Assembly (NCBI GenBank): GCA_016711125.1
Contig: JADJTQ010000001.1
Span: forward strand, 682,001-746,000
Direction: 5' to 3'
From: Saprospiraceae bacterium
GTDB lineage: Bacteria > Bacteroidota > Bacteroidia > Chitinophagales > Saprospiraceae
Length of the DNA stretch: 64,000 bases
Each line of letters starts with the position of its first letter. Position 1 is the stretch's first letter. The notes beneath the pieces were generated by a model. The model was not told where the DNA came from. It was given only the letters and a program-made list of their open reading frames with translations, and searched no databases. Positions 18,365-29,081 of the stretch are shown piece by piece. Position numbers and translations under genes: made by a program.

Positions 18365-18935
18365 CAATTTATAATCCGCCGGAATATATCCGGCGCCACG
18401 AGAGATTCCGAATCTCCAATTTATACAACTCGGCGGAATAGATCTGTCGCTACAAAATGATTCCCAATCTCTCTCGCGACGATTTCTTCCCATCTTCCGT
18501 CTTCCGACTTCGGTCTTCGGTCTTCCGGCTTCGGTCTTCCGGCTTCCGACTTCGGTCTTCCGGCTTCCGACTTCGGTCTTCCAACATTCCAATACAAATC
18601 ATACCCGGCGGAATAGATCCGCCGCTACATCTTCTGTCTGCTTTCTTCCGACCCCATCGGTTACCCGGCGGAACAGATCCGCCGCTACGAATGATCCGAA
18701 TCACCAATTTCTACAACTCTGGCAGAATAGATCCGCCGCTACATTTCTGTCTGCTTTCTTCCGACCTCATCGGCTACCCGGCGGAATAGATCAGCCGCTA
18801 CGAATGATTCTGAATCCAATTTCTACAACTCCGGCGGAATAGATCCGCCGCTACGAATGATCCGAATCTCACGACGATTTCTTCCAAGCTTCGGTCTTCG
18901 GTCTTCTGGCTTCCGACATCCGGCTTCCGACACCT
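18365..18935. repeat. spacer filled with hairpin repeats and a CTTCGGT-type microsatellite
   Basis: Seven copies of a hairpin unit, consensus CGGCGGAATAGATCCGCCG followed by CTAC, occur near 18378, 18431, 18606, 18666, 18720, 18779 and 18832. The arms CGGCGGA/TCCGCCG pair perfectly in several copies. Longer spacers between them also repeat (ATGATCCGAATC..CAATTTCTACAACTC and TTCTGTCTGCTTTCTTCCGAC). Two tracts of short imperfect repeats built from CTTCCGGCTTCCGACTTCGGT lie at about 18488-18590 and 18885-18930. Open frames here are composed of these repeats and are not genes. The region lies between a CHAT gene and a sugar kinase gene, both on the minus strand. Confidence 0.85.
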
Positions 18936-18938
18936 TAC

Positions 18939-20303
18939 TCACTTCACTCTCTTCAACTGATAGTAATTCTTAAAGTGCTTTTTGGACCACCATTCGGGGG
19001 CTAGAGCAATCGCGGCTCCGAAAGCCGCACCGGCCGGCGCCTCACTGGTATAAATTCGAAACCCATCAAATTGACGAGCAATCATTTTTGAGTAGAGTAG
19101 ATTATGGACAAACTCACCTTCAATGAACATTTTCCGGATGTCTGTTTTTTTGATGATGCTTTTGATCGACCTGACCTGTATATCAACCAATTCGACCATC
19201 AATTGATGGTAGGCCTGTTTAAGTTTAAAGTGATCTGGCAGAGGATTATTTCTGGCCTCTTCTACGCCAGGACCCTCAAAATGAAAATAGCGTTCCTTCG
19301 CTCTGCGAATAGTCTGATCCAGGGCTGGATTATATTGGATTTTTTTGATCTTCTTGATTGATACATTATATAGCCTGGCTAGTTTTTCGATTTGACGTTC
19401 AAACTCAAAACCCAGGTGGCATCGGTTAGCCAAGATCTGCTCGCCATCTATGCGCATATAATAAAGGCCTCCCCTTGCGATATCCTGGACACTCAGTTGA
19501 TCTCCGGAAAACGGATTTAACGACACACACCACGTCCCGGTTAAAACTAAAATAAAGGGCTTTTTCACGGCAGATAAGTATGGAAGCAGCCTTGCTGAAC
19601 TTTCGCTAACACCGACACCGACGGTCATTCTTCGATCAAACACCATAGTATTGATGGACGTATAGGCTGAGAGGAGAGGTGCCAGCTTGTGATCGATTTT
19701 TTCGGCCGTAACCCATCGATCATATTTTTGAGTGTCATAGTTCCATAGTGCTGAATGACAACCGAGACTCGTGTAGTCACTAACAGGTATTCCGGTCAGG
19801 AGGTAACTGAAATACTGAGGTAGGTGTAAAGCCCATCTGATCTTGCGATACATTTCCGGTTTCCGGTATTTCAACCAGTAAAGCTGAAATCCTGAATTGA
19901 TCAGCCCGATTCCCGGTGAGCCAGAGGTAAGATCGCGTTGGCCTCCATCATTGTATCTCAGGGTAAACTCTTCAAAGAGTGGATAGGGGAACGCTTTGTC
20001 GCAACTATAATGAGGTGTTGCTCGCTGACCGTCTTCATCTAGGTTAACCAGCCTGGGCTCATATGTTGTAAAATTAATTCCAGACAGGTGGTGCTTTTCT
20101 GATCTCATACAGTCCATCATCACCTTGGCGATCCAGGTAGCAATGCCGTCCAGATCCTGAATTGGATCACCCTCATCATCAAGTAGCTCCTTAGCCTCGG
20201 TCTGCCCTTGATCGACGGTGCAGAAATTTCGATCTAGTAGAAAGAACTTCTGATTAGATTTTCCTATATCGAATATAAGAATGACCTCACTACCTTTGTT
20301 CAT
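18939..20303 (-). CDS. FGGY-family carbohydrate kinase
   Basis: About 454 residues from ATG 20303. The N-terminal ATPase motif VILIFDIGKSNQKFFLLD sits right after this start; an in-frame ATG at 20411 would add 36 residues of non-family sequence. Other family features are the C-terminal glycine-rich segment SEAPAGAAFGAAIAL and the central LTGTWCVSLNPF, corresponding to the phosphate-binding region between the two actin-like domains. Such kinases phosphorylate pentoses or deoxyhexoses (xylulose, rhamnulose, fuculose); the specific sugar is not deducible. It is divergent from the SusC/SusD island that starts 427 bp away, which fits sugar uptake followed by phosphorylation, though the link is inference. 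Confidence 0.87.
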   Translation of the reverse strand: MNKGSEVILIFDIGKSNQKFFLLDRNFCTVDQGQTEAKELLDDEGDPIQDLDGIATWIAKVMMDCMRSEKHHLSGINFTTYEPRLVNLDEDGQRATPHYSCDKAFPYPLFEEFTLRYNDGGQRDLTSGSPGIGLINSGFQLYWLKYRKPEMYRKIRWALHLPQYFSYLLTGIPVSDYTSLGCHSALWNYDTQKYDRWVTAEKIDHKLAPLLSAYTSINTMVFDRRMTVGVGVSESSARLLPYLSAVKKPFILVLTGTWCVSLNPFSGDQLSVQDIARGGLYYMRIDGEQILANRCHLGFEFERQIEKLARLYNVSIKKIKKIQYNPALDQTIRRAKERYFHFEGPGVEEARNNPLPDHFKLKQAYHQLMVELVDIQVRSIKSIIKKTDIRKMFIEGEFVHNLLYSKMIARQFDGFRIYTSEAPAGAAFGAAIALAPEWWSKKHFKNYYQLKRVK

Positions 20304-20730
20304 GAGTTGAAAGTAGGAAAGACATCTGAATTTAGTATCAAATGAGCTTTTTTGTGTTTCGGAGGCGACAGACGATGCTTTCATGGCCCATAACAACTCC
20401 TTTTTGATCAAAGAGTGCTGATTTTAAGAAATTGTTAAGGCCAAAGGATCATTGTCTTCATCATCACTTCTGAAAAAAAGTTCCTTAAAAAGGGTAGCAT
20501 AGTAGCGTTTTGCGGATGTCATACGTTCTAGTGATAACCAATATGGAAGATCCAATTGTTTTGGAAATGTTAAATCTAATCAGTCAAAGCATCATAGACA
20601 ATTAGTTTTTTATTAACTTTCCGCGCGATTTTACCAATGAATCCAAACTTAAGTTTTTGATTATAAGAAGATTTATAAACTGGTAAATTATTTTTCAAAC
20701 AAACATTTTATTTACTTAATCTACTGCCAT
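20304..20730. other. divergent intergenic region, kinase versus SusC operon
   Basis: This 427-bp AT-rich region should carry both promoters. The 30 nt next to the SusC start (20701-20730) match the leader of the second SusC gene with two mismatches. No hairpin or operator stands out elsewhere. Confidence 0.55.
20701..20730 (+). promoter_or_regulatory. conserved 30-nt leader before the first SusC gene
   Basis: This AT-rich stretch, from AAACATTTTATTTACTTAAT to the start codon, matches 25903-25932 at 28 of 30 positions. Sequence further upstream is not similar. It probably contains the translation start region and perhaps the 5' untranslated end. No good TAnnTTTG promoter element is visible within it. 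Confidence 0.55.
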
Positions 20731-23700
20731 ATGAAACGAAATTATTTACTACTTCTGTTCTTCATGGCCCTATGTAGTTTTGCGATTGCACAACAACAAG
20801 TCAGGGGATAGTAACCAATTCAGAAGATGGCGATCCCATGATTGGGGTTACTATTTTAGAACGTGGAACCACAAACGGTACCGTGACTGATTTTGATGGT
20901 TCTTATGAATTATCGGTCAAGCAGGGAGCGGTTCTTGAATTTTCCTACACCGGATTCAGCACCCAGGAGATTACTGTCGGGGCTCAAACCGAATTGAACA
21001 TTTTACTCAGCCCTGGGGTGCAACTTCAGGAAGTTACGGTGACTGCTCTGGGTATCGAGCGTTCTACTAAAGCTCTGCAATACTCCGTCACGGAAGTGGG
21101 TGGAGAAGATCTTCAGGATGCCCGTGAAATCAACGTGGCCAATTCCTTGAGTGGTCGTATTGCCGGGGTCAATGTGAGCAAGATTTCTTCGGGTCCGGCC
21201 GGATCGAGCCGGATTATCATCCGGGGCAACGCTTCCTTGCAGGGCAATAATCAACCGCTCTATGTTATCGATGGTATTCCAATGGACAATTCTGGCTTTG
21301 GCCAGGCCGGTCTTTGGGGCGGTCGTGATGAAGGAGATGGTTTATCCAGCATTAATCCGGATGATATCCAGACAATCTCCGTACTTAAAGGGGCCAGCGC
21401 TGCTGCCCTCTATGGGTCACGAGCAGCCAACGGGGTTATAAATATTGTAACCAAACGTGGTGCACAACGCAAAGGAATTGGCGTGGAATTCCGGTCTAAC
21501 TTTACATTTGACCAAGTCAACGATTTACGGGAATACCAGACTGAATATGGACAGGGTGCTCATGTACTTTCTGACCCAAATGACCCAATGTCACTCAGAA
21601 TTCCGGTAGCTCCTCGAAATCAACAAGAAGGGTTCAACTGGAATTTGAATTCTTGGGGACCTAAACTCGGAAGTGTTCCGTCTTTTGTAGCTTTTGATGG
21701 TACCACTCAACCTTATGTTAATGCTGGTAATAATTATGACCGGTATTACCGTACAGGAAGCACTCTTACCAATAGCATTGCTCTTACCGGAGGAAATGAA
21801 ACCCAAAGTTTTAGATTTGCTGTCGCCGATATGCGAAATGAGTCGATTATACCAAATTCAGGATTTGATCGCCTTAACGTATCCTTGTCAAGCAATGCCA
21901 AATTTGGGAAGAAATTAACCCTTGATGCCAAGGTTCTTTATTCAAATGAAAAAGCGACTAATCGACCTTATCTCTCCGATTCACCGGCAAATGGCATTTT
22001 GTCCATGGCTTATTTACCTGCTAATGGGAATATTGACTGGTACAAAGGTGATCCCAAGAAGTTAGGAGGAGTACCAGCGGGTTTGGATCCAGGTCTTTAT
22101 ACTTCATTTGCCAAAGGGGTGGGTGAGGAATATCCGATTGGTAATGGATCCGGAGCAAACTGGACCCAAAACCCTTGGTGGACAGCGTATCAATTTGACA
22201 ACGATGATACTAGAGACCGTATAAATACTTCCGGAAGGTTGCGCTATGACATTACGGATTGGTTATACATTCAGGGCCAGGCCGGAATGGACTGGTATAC
22301 GAGAAGAGAAACCGACCTGGTACCCCAGGGAACTGGATATCAAAGAGGCGGGAGTATTTCTGAAGGTGAAAACCGGATCCGTGAAATCAACCTTGAATAC
22401 ATCCTGGGCTTCAATAAAACTTTTGGAAGTATCAGTGTGAATGCATTTGGTGGAGGAAACCGGATGCGTAACACCTGGGAACGTATTTCTGCTAGCGGTA
22501 ATGGATTTAATGTTCCATTCTTTCAGGCTATCAATAATGTGGTCACCCGAAACTTTGGTTATGGATTTAGTGAATATGGTATCAACTCATTGTTTGGATC
22601 GGCTGAGATCGGATATAATAACTATCTATATTTGACCGGTACCGTTCGAAAGGATTGGTTTTCAGTATTGAATCCTGAGAATAATAATATCCTTTATCCT
22701 TCCGCTGGTTTGAGCTTTGTCTTTACCGATGCCTTTAGTATACCCGCCTCTTCAGCTCTAAGTTTTGGTAAGTTCCGGGCTTCCTGGGCGCAAGTGGGAG
22801 CTGCAAACATTGGGGCTTACTCAACTAATTTAACCTATTCACTAAAGGATTCACACTTAGGTCATACACTGGCATCGTTCACCTCTGCGGGTGGGAACGA
22901 CGGTAGTATACCCAATCCGTTTATCAAACCGCTAACATCTACAGAAATCGAGTTTGGATTTGACCTCTGTTTCTTCAACAATCGTCTTGGACTGGATGTA
23001 ACTTACTATCGACAAAAAACCACGGAAGATATCCTTAACGCTTCGATTGCCTGGGCTTCAGGATTTGGGAGCACTTTAGTAAACTTAGGTGAAATGAGGA
23101 ATAATGGGATTGAGATTTTGCTGACCGGTAAACCATTGAAGCAAAGCGCTCTGGATTGGGAGGTTTCTCTCAATTTAGCCAAAAATGAAAATGAGGTAGT
23201 AAGACTTATTGAGGGCAATGATGAATTACTGCTTGAAGAAGCCCGTGCTCGGATTGTATATACCAAACACATTGTGGGATACCCCTTTGGGGTGATCACT
23301 GGACGAAAACAACTCCGGGCCCCAAATGGCGAGTTGGTATTTGATGCCAATAATGGTTCTATGGTTCCAGCATCAGCATTTGTACCTCTGGGTAATAGCG
23401 TAGCTGATTGGACCGGTGGTTTGAATAATTCATTCCGATACAAAAATTTCAATCTGGAGTTCTTATTCGACTTTAAAATTGGAGGCGACATATTCTCAGG
23501 TACTAATGCACGATTGACGTCAACTGGTCTTACCGAAAGATCACTTCTGGGTCGGGCCGGAGGAGAACCCCTCGTCGTTAAGGGTGTTGCAAAGACTGGG
23601 ACCAATGATGACGGATCTCCGATCTACTCTCCATTTACTAAAACCCTCACTTCTTCCGAGGCACAGACTTACTGGGGAAATTCACAGAGTGATGGGAATG

Positions 23701-23972
23701 GTATTACCGAGATATGGATCTACGATGCTTCCTTTGTTAAATTCCGGTCTTTATCTGTAGGCTACAACTTTCCGCAATCTTTGATGTCTAAAACTCCTTT
23801 CAGAAATTTGAGACTTTCGTTTGTAGGAAGAAATCTGGCCATTCTGCATAAGAATACGCCGAATATCGATCCGGAAGCAAGTTACAGCAATAGTAACGGT
23901 GGTCAGGGTTTGGATTATTTCGGTTTTCCGGCTACGAGAAGTTATGGATTTGATTTGAAAGCTGATTTTTAA
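20731..23972 (+). pseudogene. SusC-like TonB-dependent outer-membrane transporter, copy 1, frameshift at about 20808
   Basis: From ATG 20731 the frame encodes signal peptide MKRNYLLLLFFMALCSFAIA and QQQVRG, then meets TAG at 20809. Compared with the second copy, one base is missing (GGA-ACA versus GGA-T), and restoring it joins the remaining 1044 codons (in frame from 20838). Domains are a carboxypeptidase-D-like N-terminal domain (DFDGSYELSVKQGAVLEFSY), a TonB plug (PLYVIDGIPMDN, LKGASAAALYGSRAANGVI) and a 22-strand beta barrel ending FGFPATRSYGFDLKADF. It would import an oligosaccharide or similar ligand with the SusD lipoprotein encoded 19 bp downstream. As written, translation stops just after the signal peptide; the rest of the gene is unbroken, so error or very recent loss is likely. 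Confidence 0.88.
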
Positions 23973-23991
23973 ACCAATTAAACCGTACACA

Positions 23992-25596
23992 ATGAAAATT
24001 AAATATTCATATAAGTTTATTTACGGTGCTTTGCTGCTGGGCTTATTAGCTTCCAGTTGTGACACCGATGAACTACACGAGATTAACATTAACCCACAAG
24101 CGGTAAGCCAGATTGATTTAAACTTCCTTTTTTCAGCTGCGGAGTTGGGTCTTGCTGACGGTGGCACATCAAGCAACCGATATTTGAACTGGCGTACTAA
24201 TATTGGTATCTGTGGAGGAGCCATCCAACAACTCACCACCACTGGTAGTATCTCTACTATTGGAAATTTCTACCGCGACTACGAAGAAGGGTCTCAAGGA
24301 GTATTTCAATTTACCTATCAGGACCAATTGAAGAATATTGCAGAAGTTTTGAAGCAGACAGGACCGGATGGTTATGATGCTGGCAATAAAGTGAATATGC
24401 GCAACGCTGCCAGAATTCTCCGGGCGTGGAGTTTTTTCCGGCTTACAGATTTTTTTGGCGCTGTTCCTTATTTTGAGGCGAATCAGGGCATCGAGGGAAC
24501 TTTCTTTCCCAAGTATGACAAGCAATCCGTTATTTACCCTGACTTGCTGAGAGAACTGGATGAAGCGGTTGCTGGCATGAGCACTTCAAATCCGGATGAA
24601 GGTTTTGCCGGGGCGGATATGATCTATAATGGAGATATCGCCAAATGGAAGAAAATGGGCAACTCCCTGATGCTGCGTTATGCCATGCGGGTTTCTAATG
24701 TTGATGCCGGTATGGCTGCTACCTATGTAAGTAAGGCGGTTTCAGGTGGTGTCTTTACGAGTAACGAAGATAATCTTTGGATACCCCATGCTCTCGGACC
24801 CAGTGAATGGCAAAATCAAAATGGTCTATCGAGAGCCTTTGCTCCAGGTGATGGGGGTAATGCCGCTACATTGAGTAAGACTTTGATTGATTTTCTTAAA
24901 GGGGCCGATCCGGCGACGGTAGCGGATGATGACCCTCGTCTGATGATTTTCAGCGGAGGTATTGCTATATGGTCCGCCACGGGCTGGAATCCGATTACCA
25001 CCGATCCACTCTTACAGCAAGGGGTGCCGCCTGGATTCTTTCAGTCTGATCTTGAGGCTATAGCAGGACGTACAATTTTTATGGATTCAACTTATTCAAG
25101 GATTAACTACCTGATGCTAGATGATGATGATCCGTATATGCTTATGAACCACGCAGAAGTTGAATTTCTGATGGCTGAAGCTATCGAAAGAGGTATTGGT
25201 TCCGTGCCCGGAACAGCGAAGGATCATTATGAGGCCGGAGTAAAATCTGCCATGCAGATGTACACACCGTTTGATGAATTACTGACTGTATCAGATGAAG
25301 AGGTGGCAACGTACCTTGCGACTTATCCCTATGGATCAAGAAATGCTCAGGAGATGATCGGTGAACAGATGTGGGTGAGCAAATTCCTTAATTGGTGGGA
25401 ATCCTGGTGCGATTGGAGAAGGTCAGGTTACCCTGTCTTGGTTGCCCATACTAATGATGAATCAAATGTAACCAATGGACAAATTCCGGTTAGGCTGCGA
25501 TATCCAAACACGGAAGTCGCTGCTAATCCGAATTTTGATCAACAGAACTTCAACAACTATACATCAAAAGTATGGTGGGATGGAGGAACGGAATAA
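23992..25596 (+). CDS. SusD/RagB-like surface lipoprotein, copy 1
   Basis: The 534-residue lipoprotein (lipobox ASSC, Cys23) belongs to the SusD-like family 2 type, recognisable from CDTDELHEININPQAV at the mature N-terminus and the helical repeat body (FFRLTDFFGAVPYFEANQGI). It sits on the outer face of the outer membrane as the lid of the SusC transporter and binds the ligand first. It lies 19 bp after the SusC gene in the same operon, followed by a strong hairpin. The reading frame is intact, unlike its SusC partner. The ligand is unknown; a glycan is usual, but family 2 SusD proteins are also found in clusters without carbohydrate enzymes. Confidence 0.92.
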   Translation: MKIKYSYKFIYGALLLGLLASSCDTDELHEININPQAVSQIDLNFLFSAAELGLADGGTSSNRYLNWRTNIGICGGAIQQLTTTGSISTIGNFYRDYEEGSQGVFQFTYQDQLKNIAEVLKQTGPDGYDAGNKVNMRNAARILRAWSFFRLTDFFGAVPYFEANQGIEGTFFPKYDKQSVIYPDLLRELDEAVAGMSTSNPDEGFAGADMIYNGDIAKWKKMGNSLMLRYAMRVSNVDAGMAATYVSKAVSGGVFTSNEDNLWIPHALGPSEWQNQNGLSRAFAPGDGGNAATLSKTLIDFLKGADPATVADDDPRLMIFSGGIAIWSATGWNPITTDPLLQQGVPPGFFQSDLEAIAGRTIFMDSTYSRINYLMLDDDDPYMLMNHAEVEFLMAEAIERGIGSVPGTAKDHYEAGVKSAMQMYTPFDELLTVSDEEVATYLATYPYGSRNAQEMIGEQMWVSKFLNWWESWCDWRRSGYPVLVAHTNDESNVTNGQIPVRLRYPNTEVAANPNFDQQNFNNYTSKVWWDGGTE

Positions 25597-25616
25597 GAAA
25601 TAAATTCTAAGGGTTT

Positions 25617-25654
25617 ACAAGAAAGGCTGTATCGCAAGGTACAGCCTTTCTTGT
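25617..25654 (+). terminator. hairpin terminator after SusCD pair 1
   Basis: A perfect 15-bp stem (ACAAGAAAGGCTGTA with TACAGCCTTTCTTGT) has an 8-base loop and lies 20 bp after the SusD stop. The descending arm is U-rich but no long U run follows. Confidence 0.75.
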
Positions 25655-25902
25655 AGGTGAATTCACAGTAGACTGTCCATTTCATTGAAAATATGGTGAC
25701 GATTAACGCATTTCGTTCAAAATCCTTTTACATTTAAAATTTTGCTAAATTGCGTTGCATTGTGGGGAAAAGTGCATTAATAGTAACCTGAGTTTCACTT
25801 AAATTTTGCTTATCAGCCGATATGGGAGGGAATAAGGGGTTTAATCAGGAGGAAGCAAATCATAATCTATCTAGAAGTTTCAGGATCTAAAAACGAATTC
25901 AT

Positions 25903-25932
25903 AAACATTTTATTTACATAATCTACTGCAAT
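25903..25932 (+). promoter_or_regulatory. conserved 30-nt leader before the second SusC gene
   Basis: It matches 20701-20730 at 28 of 30 positions (AAACATTTTATTTACATAAT up to the start codon) and directly precedes ATG 25933. The shared leader suggests common translation or transcript control for the two SusC genes. The rest of the 25655-25902 spacer shows nothing recognisable. Confidence 0.55.
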
Positions 25933-28900
25933 ATGAAACGAAGTTTTTTATTACTTCTGTTCTTCATGACGGTATGTAGCTTTGCGATTGCACAGCAGCA
26001 AGTCAGAGGAACAGTAACCAATGCCGAGGGCGGTGAAGCCATGATTGGTGTGACCGTACTCGAAAAAGGTACCACGAATGGTACAGTGACCGATTTTGAC
26101 GGTACTTATTCCATCTCGGTACAATCAGGCGCTGTCCTGGAGTTTTCGTACACCGGCTTTTCCACTTCAGAAATGAAGGTGGGAAGTGAATCGGAAATCA
26201 ATGTTTTACTTTCTCCAGGAGTTGCGTTAGAACAAGTAGTGGTCACCGCTTTGGGCATTAAACGTGATGAGAAAGCCCTGGCCTACTCGGTGACCGAGGT
26301 AGGGGGTGAAAGTTTTCAGGAAGCCAGGGAGGTCAACCTTGCCAACTCCCTTGCCGGTAAAGTTGCCGGTGTTAACGTAAGCCGTATCGCTTCCGGTCCT
26401 GCCGGATCAAGCCGGGTGATTATCCGGGGTAACGTATCTCTGGGAGGAAACAATCAACCGCTTTATGTGATTGATGGAGTGCCAATTGATAACGGTGGCT
26501 TTGGTCAGGCTGGTCTTTGGGGAGGCGCTGATGAAGGTGACGGAACCTCCAGTATCAATCCAGATGACATTGAGACACTGACGGTTTTGAAAGGCGCCAA
26601 TGCAGCTGCTCTTTATGGATCAAGAGCATCCAATGGAGTTATTCTGATTACCACAAAAGTGGCGCTAAAAGAAAAGGAGTTGGGATTGAGTTTAACTCAA
26701 ACCTGGTTGTTGAGAACGTGCTGAATGACTTTGATTTTCAGGATCAATATGGTCATGGTCGTCAAGGCCGAAAACCGGTTGACTTTGCGGAAGCTTGGGA
26801 TGTTGGAACTTCGAGCTGGGGAGGCAAATTGGATGGTAGTTCAGTGCCCCAATTTGATGGGGTGAACCGCCCGTATGTCTTCCAGGCTGAGGAAAACTTC
26901 AACCGGTTTTATGACGTGGCCAATACTTTTACGAATTCTTTGGGATTCTCCGGAGGTAGTGAAAATCAATCCATTCGATTGAATCTCTCCGACTTGAATA
27001 ACAAAGGGGTGATTCCTGAGTCGGGATTCAAAAGAAAAAATGTGAGTCTTTCTTATACTGGGAAATATGCCGATAGATTGACCATTACTTCCAAAGTGCT
27101 CTATTCTAACGAAATTGCCAAAGGCAGACCCGCCATTGCCGATTCTCCCGGTAATGCTCCACAGGGTCTAATCAGGTTGCCAACGAGTTATAATGTGGAT
27201 GATCTGAAAGGCGATCCAAACAAATTGGGTGCTGTGCCAGAAGGATTTGTGCCCCCTGATCGCAAACTTCCCGGAGAGGAATTTCAAATCTCAAATGATC
27301 TCTGGAACCAGAACCCCTGGTGGGCAGCTTATCAATACCAAAATGATGATACTCGAGATAGGGTGATTACTTCCAACCTGGCCCGTTTTGACATTACTGA
27401 TTTCTTATACATCCAGGGTCGCGTGGGCATGGACTGGTATACTCGAAGAGAAACGAATCTGACTCCTTACGGTACTGGGTATAATCGCGGTGGAGGAATC
27501 TCGGAAGTTGAAAGACGTCAGCGAGAAATCAACCTGGAAGCTATTCTAGGATACAATCAAACTTTCGGAGACTTCTCGGTTGATGCTTTCGCAGGAGCTA
27601 ATCGAATGAGACGGAATAGTGAGACTATCAGTGTAAGTGGTAGCAACTTTAACATACCGTTCTTTGCCCAGGTTTCTAATGGTAAGAATCAAAGCATTGG
27701 GTACGGGATATCTGAAAAGGGAATCAATTCAGTCTATGGATCGATCAATCTCGGTTATAAGAACTTCCTGTATTTGAATGGTACCGCTCGAAACGATTGG
27801 TTTTCGACCCTCGCACCTGAAACCAATGATATTCTTTATCCTTCAGTAGGGATGAGCCTGGTCTTTAGTGAATTGATGAATACTTCAAATTTTTTCTCCT
27901 TCGGAAAGTTTAGAGCTTCCTGGGCTCAGGTTGGTGGCGATACCGATCCATACAAACTGGGTCTTACATATGGTTTGGGACAAGGTTATAATGGACAGCC
28001 TAATGCTACCATTCAACAAAGCTCGATTCCAAATGCCCTGTTAATACCGCTTACTTCTACCGAAATTGAAGTTGGATTTGACCTGCGTTTCTTGAATAAC
28101 CGGCTGGGTTTGGACTTAACTTATTATAAGCAGGTTACCACAGACGATATTCTTGATGCCGCGATAGCGATTACCTCGGGTTTTACTGCTACCAGCATTA
28201 ACATTGGGGAGATGCGTAATTCGGGAGTTGAAATGTTGATTACCGGGTCACCCATCCGTAAAACAAACTTTAACTGGGATGTGACCTTAAATCTTGCCTA
28301 CAATGACAATGAAGTCGTACAGCTGGCAGAAGGTATTAAAAGTTTCCAGACGGGTGAGCCGCGAACCCGATGGGCCTTTACCAACAATGTTGTCGGTCGC
28401 CCATTCAGTACCATTACTGGATTCACCCAAAAAATGATCAATGGTCAGCCGGTCTTTAATCCGGATAATGGTCAACCCATCCAAAGTGGAGAGACTTCGA
28501 TACTAGGTCAGGGTGTACATAAGTGGACAGGGGGTTTGACTAATGAATTTAATTACAAGAACTTTTGTGCTGATTTCTTGATTGATTTCAGATTTGGAGG
28601 CGATATCTATTCCGGTACCAACGTAAGAATGGTAGGTGCGGGAACCCATAGAATGACGGTTGAGCCAAATAGCGGCTTGGGTTTTGTAGCCGAAGGCCGG
28701 GAGAAGGTGACAGTGACGGGTGTAAGTCCTGAAGGAACTCCGTTTACCAAGGTGCTTGATGCCACCGAGGTTCCTGGATTTTGGGGTGCGTATTCTCAAC
28801 TTTCTGATCGTTTCATGTATGATGCATCATTTATCAAACTACGCCAGATTAGTGTTGGATACCGTTTGCCTAGCAAATTACTTAGTGGTACGCCTGTGCA

Positions 28901-29066
28901 AAGCGCCAATCTTTCTTTTGTGGCTCGTAACCTATTCCTGCTCTATGATACCTTGGATAACGTTGATCCAGAGTCGAACTATAATAATACGAATGGACAG
29001 GGATTGGATTACTTTGGAGCTCCTCAGACTCGGACTTATGGGCTCAATTTGAAGGTCACTTTCTAA
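25933..29066 (+). pseudogene. SusC-like TonB-dependent outer-membrane transporter, copy 2, frameshift at 26655-26658
   Basis: A paralogue of copy 1 with the same signal peptide, N-terminal domain, plug (PLYVIDGVPIDNGGFGQ, TVLKGANAAALYGSRASNGV) and barrel (ending FGAPQTRTYGLNLKVTF). The frame from 25933 breaks after NGVILITTK; adding one A to the run AAAA at 26655-26658 restores KSGAKRKGVGIEFNSNLVV and joins the frame running to 29066. The repaired length is about 1044 residues, full size for the family. The break is in the plug-barrel junction and would abolish transport if real. The SusD partner follows after 15 bp. The paralogues are alike through most of their length, consistent with duplication of a SusC-SusD unit. 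Confidence 0.88.
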
Positions 29067-29081
29067 ATATTTAAACGAATC

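Noticed and set aside
18344..18789. Arg/Ser/Gly-rich open frames in both directions near 18.5 kb
   Set aside because: They are translations of the microsatellite and hairpin repeats, not genes.
18365..18935. CRISPR array
   Set aside because: Repeat copies are irregularly spaced, spacers are themselves repeated, and no cas genes are present.
20304..20411. N-terminal extension of the FGGY kinase
   Set aside because: The ATPase motif begins right after ATG 20303; the extra 36 codons lack family character.
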